Notes under the pieces: generated by a model | Seen by the model: only the letters and a program-made list of their open reading frames with translations | Databases searched by the model: none | Told to the model about the DNA's origin: nothing | Source: Tamarix chinensis | Lineage: Eukaryota > Streptophyta > Magnoliopsida > Caryophyllales > Tamaricaceae | DNA length: 64,000 bases | Assembly (NCBI GenBank): GCA_030549775.1 | Contig: CM060171.1 | Span: 4,999,501 to 5,063,500 of the forward strand | Reading direction: 5' to 3' | Made by a program: the position numbers and the translations under genes | In this document: piece after piece, positions 55,782-64,000 of the stretch | Layout: each line of letters starts with the position of its first letter | Numbering within the stretch: position 1 is the stretch's first letter

Positions 55782-58400
55782 TGTATTTTATGTTGATAAT
55801 CCTCTTACTTTACATTAATTTTCCTTTCATATCTTAAACCATATATACTCATTTGGGATCAATCATGAAGAAAAAGGAAAAAACCAATATGTTATGAAGA
55901 GTGTTATAAATAAAAAGATCAACATGAACCTCTATATAAAATCATAAAAATAACCTTTGGTATTTGAAGCATAAAATTTTCATTCGAGCTCCAATTGAAT
56001 TGATTCAAGTTGTTTTGGAAAGATAAGATCAACACCTTTAATATTTACTACTTTTTTCTAAATCGTATTAGAGCATTATCAACCAAAAGCTATTAACACT
56101 CATTCATTGACTGTCGGTCAACTAGAGCACTTAGAATTGCCACAATAGTCTTAACCTCAGCACAAATCTTTTCCAACGTTATTTTATCTATGCATCAATC
56201 TAATAAATAATCTTTTGACATTTTTACACTTGTATAAACCTCTCTAACTTAGATCCCAAATCAATAAACCAATTTATAGTTTCTAATTTTGAGATTCAAG
56301 AATTAGAGTTCATCATTCATCTTCAACCTCTTAATTTTGAGATTCCATCAATTCTCTTCCCGTCCTTCATCCATTAATTCCATTAAATATTGCCTACAAT
56401 CATTCAGTTCATCCTCAATTCATTCAGTTAAACCATCATATACCCTTAATTTTTGATTATCTTCCATCAATTTAGCTTCCATAATAAGATTTGTAATTTA
56501 GGTTTATTCATCCATCTGAATTCACCATTCCTATAATTATTTCAATTCATGGTTAAATTTATTCAATTGATCCTTGAAATGATTATTTCCATCTTCACAA
56601 ACCCTTAATTTGTTAATCACGTGCTCTAATTTACACAAAGAAGCATCAAATTAAATACAATATTCAAGCGGATGATAGTTCACGTGAGGAAGGAGATGAA
56701 GTTTTCCATCAAGCCTCGATTGCCAACTTGGTTTAATTTATTTTCACTTTAGATTTTGATCTTTTCTATTTTTACCTAATTATATGCATTATGAAAATAA
56801 TTTAAACATGATGTGTGTATAAATTCTTTATTTTTAGGGATAAGATTAAAAAACTTGACTATGATTTAAGATTTTAATACCAATTTCTTTGTTTTCCTAC
56901 ATTCCATGATATTATACTTTGACCTTACTTTAATTGCTACTATTTATATGTATGATTCTATCAAGTATAGTTTTATATAGTGCATGCCTTGTTTTGACTT
57001 TTTATAGTGACAATATATAGGATTATATACTTGCTACGTATCTATATAATTATGCTACAATTCATGTGTATAGGTTGCAGCTAGGTTTGATAATAATTTA
57101 CCTAATATTTTTTTTATTCTAATCATAGTAGTGGAGCATTTAGGTACCTCTTAGTTAAAGATGGGGAATATAACTAGACATGCTTAAAGCACTAGTATGG
57201 GTTCTTAGATTGAAATCCTTCCTTTTATTCTTAATGTATTGGATCTAGTTAAATATAAGAACCGCTTGTTGCAACTATATTGCTAGAGTTCAATAGGATT
57301 TAATATTGGTGATTTATAATAATATATTGATTTAGAAAAGTAATATAAGGTGTATAGACCCAATTTTGGCTTGCAATGTTGAAGTTGCATAGATTATTTG
57401 AATTGTGCCTACTATCAGCAACAAAGGAGAAAATATAGAATGAGCGTGGGGTAATAATTCCATATTTATATGCACCAATCCATACGCTCCCATTTTTAAT
57501 AAGATTTTAGCTAGAAGCATACATGTATTGTAATGTGCTTCTATCATTTCTGTATCTGCAATTCAATAGGAATGGATATCTATTATAATATATATGACCT
57601 CTTCATTTTCCCAAACAATTGGTAGTACTCAAAGGGCCGATTTTTTTATATTTTCATCTTAGTTTACAAATGAAAGAAGTGGAATGTCTTCTTCTGATCA
57701 GAATTACATCTTTTCTATTTTTCTTCTTCTAATTTTAGTAGAATATTCTTATATATATTTTTATTTTAATTCATGAATAACTGAATGAATTAAAATATGA
57801 TTCATTATGTAAATGGCATTATGAATTTATAATTCCAACTAATAAACTAATATTAATTACTAATAATTAAATAGATGTTTAATATTTTATTTAATTTTGT
57901 ATTTGATTAATATTTTGAAATATTTCATAAAATAAATTGTATTCAAATGAAATTCTTAAATTATTATTATTATTATCTTAGAGAGATATCTTATATAATA
58001 ATGGATCTTGTAATTATGTAATTATAATTGATAAAATATAACTATTTTGATTTATTTGAATTCAAGATTCACTATTTAATTCATATATTCTATGTCTTTC
58101 TTGTGACTAATAGATGGCATATGAATTATTTGTTATTTTTGACCTAATCTAGTAGTGGAAATTGGTTCCTAACATATTTGTCATATTTACATTCATCCAC
58201 ATTTTCTTATTTGAGTTTATTTAGTTGTATTGTTTTCTATTTTAAGCTACCATAATTTTATTTTTGTCATTAGTTATTTTGTGTACCTTAGAGTCTTTTA
58301 TTTTATTATTTGTAAGCTATATATACTTAGGTAAGCCCTCTTATTTCTTGGTTTAAAACGATACGCTTATTCATCAATGCTATAATTATATAAAAAAGGG
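55782..58400 (+). mobile_element. LTR-like insertion nested in copia gag, related to 10.3-11.25 kb
   Basis: Starts TGTATTTTATG and stays similar to 10334-11250 through about 56660; beyond that the two diverge. It separates the gag N-terminal part (58470-58800) from the rest of gag (below 55760), so it inserted after the copia element. The right boundary is not clear; a sequence like TTGGTTTARA...CTTAYTCA, repeated near 58350 and 58470, may mark it. Confidence 0.55.
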
Positions 58401-58469
58401 TTTAAATTACGATATGATGATTCATTAATGCTATAATTATATGAAAATATTTCTTATTCACCTATCCTT

Positions 58470-58800
58470 GGTTTAGATTGATAAGCTTACTCACTAACTT
58501 TCTCATGTATAAAGATTCCATCTTTAATCACAAGGTGGGCATAGTTGTCTCCTTAGCCACATCTTGTAGGACCTTATTTGATAAATACAATTGTATAGTG
58601 GACAGGGCCTTTAGATTGATCTCCTCAAATTTCTCACATTTTATCATCACAAACTTCTTCACTTTCCCAAATAGTGCATTATCTAATCCATTCTGAATCA
58701 GGGTCACCCTCATCTTTAACTTCTATAAGCTAAAGTTTGCAGAATGATTAGACTTCTCAGTAATAAATCTTTTAAATTCTATCCTATATCAGTCCATATA
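58470..58800 (-). pseudogene. Copia gag N-terminal fragment
   Basis: Minus strand 58528-58713 reads LIQNGLDNALFGKVKKFVMI, then EEINLKALSTIQLYLSNKVL and QDVAKETTMPTL, the copia gag pattern (LxQxGLxxALxG...AxSxIxLxLxDxVLxxVxxxxTAxxLW). It continues as LKMESLYMRKLVSKLI before the nested insertion breaks it. Confidence 0.88.
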
Positions 58801-58809
58801 AGAATCCAA

Positions 58810-58821
58810 GCTCTAATACCA
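58810..58821 (-). promoter_or_regulatory. Primer binding site of the copia element
   Basis: Minus strand TGGTATTAGAGC, one change from the initiator-tRNA-Met site TGGTATCAGAGC, directly inside the right LTR. Confidence 0.85.
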
Positions 58822-58824
58822 TTC

Positions 58825-59310
58825 TATTAGGGTTCTACTATTGTTAACACATAGAACACACTTTGATAGAATTAGTGATTCCAAGATTTAATAGAGAAAA
58901 CAATCAAAAATAAGAATTAGGAAAAAATTGATGATCTTATTAATGTGTAAATTAGAGAAATACAAGAGGAATTAGGATTCAATCACTCAATATAAAATTT
59001 ATCTATTAAGTAGAATAGAGAAATAATTAAGAATTAACCACACATAATACCATCGAAGAGGAGAGGAAACTATATAGAGGGGTTTAGGAAAAGATTCAAT
59101 GAGAGATCTACATCACCTCATAATCATGTCAACACTCATATTTTATTTTTCATTTATATTTTTTTTTTGTTTAATGACATGCGTGTGCCCATCTCCACAG
59201 CATAGCTATGTTCACTTTCATCCACTCTAAACTTTTCCAAACTCCTTTGCTTGTCTACACATTGTCACTTCATGCTACACAACACCTCAAATATAAATCA
59301 TATATGTATG
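58825..59310 (-). repeat. Copia 5' LTR (approximate)
   Basis: Adjoins the primer binding site and is homologous to 52055-52560. The outer boundary is obscured by a (TATG)n run at 59303-59326. Confidence 0.65.
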
Positions 59311-60140
59311 TATGTATGTATGTATATAACACATTCAATTTAGATTAGTTGATGTATGTTAGTTGGATTTGATCTTGATCTCAATTACACAATGAGTGGA
59401 CACATTTATTTATCCTTTGACAACATGACATAAATCTAACTTTTCTAGCCATCCACCCTATTAATATTAAAGAGTCCACACTTATATAAAAATTGTTAGA
59501 TTTTATTCATAAATAAGGAATCACTCTCAAATGTTAGCATGATCCACATTATCAATCTTCTATGAAGCATTTACATATGTTTTTTGTATAAAGATTTTAA
59601 TGTTGAGTCACCTTATTATTATTTTTATTATAATTTTCTATAGGACTATTTCAAAATAGTGTACCATTAACATATATTGACACATAGAAATTGAGAAATT
59701 ATCTACATTTTTATGCTTTTGAAACAACAAAATTAGCCTATAATCTAACATAAATGTAGTTGCATACATGTTGATAATTGATAGTTCTATAATGATGCCA
59801 AAAACTAAAGTATAAAATTGAAATCCAAAACAAAACAATGAACATGTTTGGTTGAATATTTCATGCTCAACAAATTATTTTTAAAATATAATTTACTTTT
59901 TAAAATTATAATATTCTTAGTAAAATTACTTTATAAATACAGTAAAATAATTGAAAACAATAACTAATAACTACCACTTCTCAAGACACACATTAAATGA
60001 AATTATAGTTGCTAAAGTTCATCCAAAACTATCCTACACAATCAAGGTCTTGAACAAACACTCAACCTAACATATATTCTAAGGATTGAGTAATGGATAA
60101 AAACACAAATATATAACAACATACATTAGGGTTTCGATGG
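59311..60140. other. Intergenic DNA, no gene seen
   Basis: AT-rich; includes the (TATG)n microsatellite at its left edge. Nothing else recognised. Confidence 0.5.
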
Positions 60141-60149
60141 TGATTATTG

Positions 60150-61283
60150 ATTAGGATAGGTTTTAGGGGTTTTGTGGGCACCTTATGTTTAGAGTTGATG
60201 CTAAGCAGATACTTTTAATGTGTGTAGCCTAGGTGTTAAGGTTTCTTTTGTTGTTAGACTCTAGATGCCTCTTGTTGTTGATTCTTGTAATGTAAAATGT
60301 TACATGACTTTATTTAATGTTATGTATACAAGTGTTTCCTTCTAACTCATATATGGCATTAGTAAATCTCTTTGGCAGATGCTAGAGTTTGGATGGTAGT
60401 GTTTGGTGTTGTAATTACTCTTTTAAGAGGGTAGTGACCCCCAACTTGTTGGACGATTGTTTTTGGGCCTCTTGAGGTTCTAATGGGTCATTTTTCTTTT
60501 AGTTGACTTCAGGGACAATGTTTATTTTTAAAGGGGGTGGTAATATAATACTCCATTTTTTTGTGAACCCTAATTAAAAACTTAATAGCAAATTAATATG
60601 TTATGTGAATTTGATTATAAAAATAAAAGGTGGATATTAGGTGTTAAGGTGTTTAATATCTGTGTTTGGGTTGGGGTGAAATATGGATTAGGTTAACTAG
60701 GTCAAAAATAAAAGATTAGGGTTTTGATGTTAGGTGGTTGATTGGAGCCTATGGGCCGAGACTTGGCATTGAGGTAGAGTTAATAGCATCAAATAGGTCA
60801 AAGCATCTGGTTGAATGATTTTTATGTGCATTTTTGTGTTTTTATTTTATTTTATTTTGTAGGCCCTTCCTTTCACCCTTGTTGATCTTCTACCGACCTC
60901 CCCTCACCTTGGATCAAATTGTTACTTATTTCCTTGCCTTTGTTCAATATCTTAACCAAAATCACTTCACATCACCTTTCACACACTCTCTTACACTTTG
61001 TATTTAATCTTAATCCTTCATTCAAGTGTTGGAGAATCAAGACTTAGTTAGCTCTTATTCTCGCCTTTTAGCTAATGTTCAAACACTCTTTGTGCCCTTG
61101 TACCTTTTTATTTCATTCTTTCTTTTGTCTTCAACGCTTGTGTTTGGTGCTCTATCCTCCTTTTCTTTGAGTTTTGCCTTAGTGTTGGAGAACACCTCCC
61201 TCTTTGTTCTCCAAGCTAAAAATCAAAACCCTCCCTTGTTCTCCTCTCCATTTTTCATTTATCTTTTAACTTCTAAAACCTTG
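60150..61283 (+). mobile_element. Ty3/gypsy-like 3' end: end of internal region, purine tract and LTR start
   Basis: GACTTCAGGGACAATG...TTTTTAAAGGGGGTGG at 60503-60540 resembles the end of chromovirus internal regions (TTCGGGGACGAAxT...AAGGGGGG). The sequence that follows, TGGTAATATAATACTCC at 60539, resembles a decayed TGTAATACCCC-type LTR start. The LTR runs to about 61283, where another LTR begins. No intact pol domain lies within the segment. Confidence 0.5.
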
Positions 61284-61959
61284 TGTAACACCCCAAAATT
61301 CACTACTTTTTTTTAAAGCGGAAGTAGTTAAAATAGAAATACTTAAAACCTATGAATTCTGGGAATGTTACTGCCACACTTAGTACCAGACCGGTTCTCT
61401 CCGACCGTTCCAGTACCAAGTGCTAAGGCTAAAGAAAAGATTTACATTAAATTCAAACCAACAGTTCATAAAAGAACTCGAAAGATCATACCTTAAAATC
61501 AGAGTACGCATAAACGTTTATAAACATAACAAAATAGAAATCAGAGTGCGAAATCAAAGAGGATAAATACTCCAATACAAAAGAAATGATAGCAGGAAAT
61601 AAAATTGCATAAAGACTGAAATACGGCCACAACTCTCTCGAACTTTGAGCCAAAATAAGCTCAACACACAGCCCGGACTGATGTCTCGCCCACCTGCACA
61701 AATCAGAAGGGCATACTACTCGTGGGAATGAGCAGCACCCATGAAAAGGGTGATCAGTATGCTACGTACTGAATAAGGTAACCAAGCACTAAGGCCTACA
61801 CATAAGCACATAAAATCATGCAGAAAAATAGAAGAACACAATCATAAATGCATATGATCAACCAGGTAAAAGTACAAAGGCCCATGAATAATCTGGATTA
61901 ATCACTTAATTAATCTCTTATCAGAATCCAATTCACACCATGTCTTTTATCAAATCCAT

Positions 61960-62335
61960 GTAAGTACAGGAACACCCTACTATTATTGCCGGTGGGCCGG
62001 TCACTTGCGGGACAAAGTCCACACTACTATTATTCGCCGGTGGATCGGTCACTTGCGGGACAAAGCCCACACCACTATTCCTAACCGGTGGATCGGTCTG
62101 GTTCCTGCTCACATGGTGTTCCACTGTAAGTAATTAGTATCTTTTAAACGTTTGTAACTCTGGTTTGTTTTTATTGAGCTCGAGTCACCCCACTATTATT
62201 ACCGGTGGGCCGGAAACACACAGGTACAAAGCCTGACCACTATTATTACCGGTGGATCGGTTACACATAGGACATCATGTCCTAACCACTATTTCTGACC
62301 GGTGGATCGGTCTGGACCCGGCTCAATAATCTTCC
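61960..62335. repeat. ACCGGTGGATCGGTC repeats, two-level
   Basis: CACTATTATT plus ACCGGTGG(A/G)(T/C)CGG occurs six times; the six form two higher-order blocks of three (61974-62100 and 62190-62320), each followed by TCTGG...CTC and a related ...TTCCACT...TTAGTRTCTT tail. Confidence 0.9.
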
Positions 62336-62689
62336 ACTTTAAATGATTAGTGTCTTAAGTATCTTATTCAAAGGCTTTCACCATGGACATGCACGAATCA
62401 TAAATCATAAATTCCATATTCATCATCATACTTACACTTTAATCACCACATACACATGATAACACAAAAACCCTAATCAGCCACACTAAACCCTAATTAA
62501 CCACAACAACCCATAGTTAATCATTCCAAACCCTAATTCAGTCTCCTCTGTACCCTTAATTTGCTCCACGTGCTATTTTTCATCCCAAGTGATCAAACAC
62601 CCAAACAACACTTACATTACCTACCTTACATCCCAAATTAACTTTCCACACGTAAATTTCATACCCATGCAGACATTAATCTCCCCATG

Positions 62690-62880
62690 CAAACCTTCGA
62701 ACCTTTTTCATGCAAACCCTAAAATTCCACGTGAAACCCTAAATTCAACCATGCAAACCCTAATACCGCCATTCAACCATCAATGCCACCATGTAAACCC
62801 TAATACCACCATACAACTATAAATACCACCATACAACCCTAATACCACCATACAAACCATGATTCCGTCATACAAAACCC
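62690..62880. repeat. AAACCCTAATACCACCATAC repeats
   Basis: Units of about 20-25 bases with AAACCCTAAT or AACCCTAATACC and CCACCATRCAA recur seven or more times. The AAACCCTAA core equals the C-rich plant telomere word but is embedded in a longer unit. Confidence 0.8.
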
Positions 62881-62979
62881 TAAATTCAATCCACACAAAA
62901 CCAAAGATTCACCCATACCAAACCTAAATTCAAACCATATAAAACCCAAAGATTCGTCCTCACCTTAGAATTTATTAGA

Positions 62980-63400
62980 TTCTCCCATTCATAACCACAA
63001 ATTAGATTTTCCCATATAAGACCATAAGTTAGATTCTCCCACATAAAATCATAAATTAGCATCTCCCAAGCAAAACCATAAATTGGATTCCCCCAAACAA
63101 ATCAAAAGTTAGATTCTCCCAATCAAATCATAAATTAAATTCTCCCAAATAACATCATAAATTAAATTCTCCCAAACAAACCATAAATTCAATTTTCCCA
63201 TGTAACATCATAAATTAGATTCTCCCAATTAACATCATAAATTAGATTCTCCCAAACACACCATAAATTTGATTCTCCCAAATAACATCATAAATTAGAT
63301 TCTCCTAAATAAAACCATATATTATATTCTCCGCATAAAACCATAAATTATATTCTTCCACATAAAACCATACATTAGATTATTCCTTATAAAACCATAA
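62980..63400. repeat. Minisatellite ATTAGATTCTCCCAAA...CCATAA, about 32-33 bp period
   Basis: About thirteen copies of ATAAATTAGATTCTCCC followed by AAAYAAMATC or CATAAAACC, with substitutions; the period is steady. Confidence 0.92.
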
Positions 63401-64000
63401 AATTAGGTCAACTCACTTCCCTTAGTCAACTTCTTTCCCCATCCTCCTTTTTCATCCTTTCTCCCACACAAACCACATCGACATCCTCTCATGCATGCCT
63501 TACAGGGTCACAACACATATCGTCACATACACATAGTACACATGCCATACAAAAACATACCTCAACTCCATGTCATTCCACATACGAAATAATTAATAAT
63601 GACAAACATAGAATACATAGCATACAAAGCACATAATGCATACAAGCAAACAAAAGGCCTTAGCATCCCTTACTTGAAACGACAACGGTCTTGGAGCACG
63701 CTCCTAGGCCTCCTTACGGTTTTGACTAATTTTACCTATTATGAGAGAAAAGCTAAAATTAGACTCCCTCCTATCAAAAATAATATTAAACACTAACTTA
63801 ATATAAGACTAGGCTTTTGATAAAATAATAATAACAAAAATACCAAAAGTAATATCAATATTAATATTAACAAAAATAATAAAAATAGTAGCAATAATAA
63901 TAAAAAGGCATTACTAAAAAATAAAGTGAAATAAGGGCTTCAGACCCTTTACCAAAATAATACTAAAAATATTATTTGTAAATTAAATAACCAAATTTAG

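Larger units (their letters stand above)
52055..59310 (-). mobile_element. Decayed Ty1/copia retrotransposon with nested insertions
   Basis: Related LTRs lie at about 52055-52560 (3') and 58825-59310 (5'), in the same orientation; both contain AAATTGATGATCTTATTAA, TCGAAGAGGAGAG-like and CACTTCATG...CACAACACCTCAAAT landmarks. A primer binding site follows the right LTR on the minus strand. Between them, in retroviral order on the minus strand, are gag, zinc knuckle, protease, integrase and reverse transcriptase fragments of the copia order, all with stops and frameshifts. Two insertions interrupt gag (55488-55620 and about 55782-58400). The wording of the protein fragments resembles the TNT1-94-like group of copia polyproteins. 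Exact LTR ends are uncertain. Confidence 0.85.
61284..64000. mobile_element. Long LTR beginning TGTAACACCCC, runs off the window
   Basis: TGTAACACCCCAAAATTCAC is a typical end of a long Ty3/gypsy LTR; because such LTRs have near-inverted ends, orientation is unclear (minus is plausible, since the repeat modules resemble, in reverse, those of the 19.2-23 kb LTR in style). Carries three repeat zones listed separately. The other end is not within the window, so size and nature remain open. Confidence 0.5.

Noticed and set aside
61960..63400. CRISPR-like repeat array
   Set aside because: Plant nuclear context; units are adjacent and diverged without unique spacers.

Overview
This is nuclear DNA of a flowering plant. 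The evidence is a plant-type TTTAGGG repeat tract, an intron-containing dsRNA-binding (DRB) gene, an intronless P-class PPR gene, two nuclear tRNA genes, and plant transposon families: Cassandra TRIM, CACTA, hAT, L1-type LINE, Ty1/copia, long chromovirus-like LTRs and a plant-mobile-domain element. The DNA is strongly AT-rich and gene-poor. I cannot place it below the level of angiosperm from the sequence alone.

Layout. 0-4 kb: AT-rich DNA with a degenerate array near 1.5-2.4 kb. 4-7.2 kb: a GC-rich patch, a complete Cassandra TRIM with two LTRs that read as identical and a 5-bp target duplication, a hAT/DUF659 transposase fossil, and about 1.2 kb of degenerate telomere-type repeat. 8.8-9.5 kb: a small inverted-repeat element built from short CATCGGCA/TGCCGATG palindromes. 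10.3-12.3 kb: an old LTR. 12.4-15.3 kb: two LINE fossils, one split by a solo LTR with a clean target duplication. 16.4-18.7 kb: a second palindrome-bearing stretch and a non-autonomous CACTA element. 19.2-23.0 kb: a 3.8-kb solo LTR. 23-25 kb: a plant-mobile-domain pseudogene. 25-29 kb: unrecognised intergenic DNA.

29.3-32.1 kb is the first genic island: tRNA-Ser(AGA), tRNA-Asn(GUU) and the PPR gene on the minus strand. 33-38 kb is LTR-derived DNA. 38.8-44.5 kb is the second genic island, a five-exon DRB gene (345 aa) on the plus strand whose long first intron is full of degenerate repeats. 44.5-47.7 kb holds two hAT-like elements, one filled by a tandem array of about 240-bp units. 48.7 kb has a decayed Cassandra LTR and 49.9-50.8 kb a SINE-bearing tandem duplication. 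52-59.3 kb is a badly decayed minus-strand copia element carrying two nested insertions. 60.1-64 kb is chromovirus-like 3' sequence and an LTR running off the window.

Only the PPR protein, the DRB protein and the two tRNAs look functional. The PPR protein probably acts on organellar RNA and the DRB protein on small-RNA biogenesis; they are not evidently connected. The most unusual material is non-coding: the palindrome-array elements, the 5S-promoter-bearing TRIM beside telomere-like DNA, and the satellite-filled hAT element. All boundaries were read by eye without alignment or database search.
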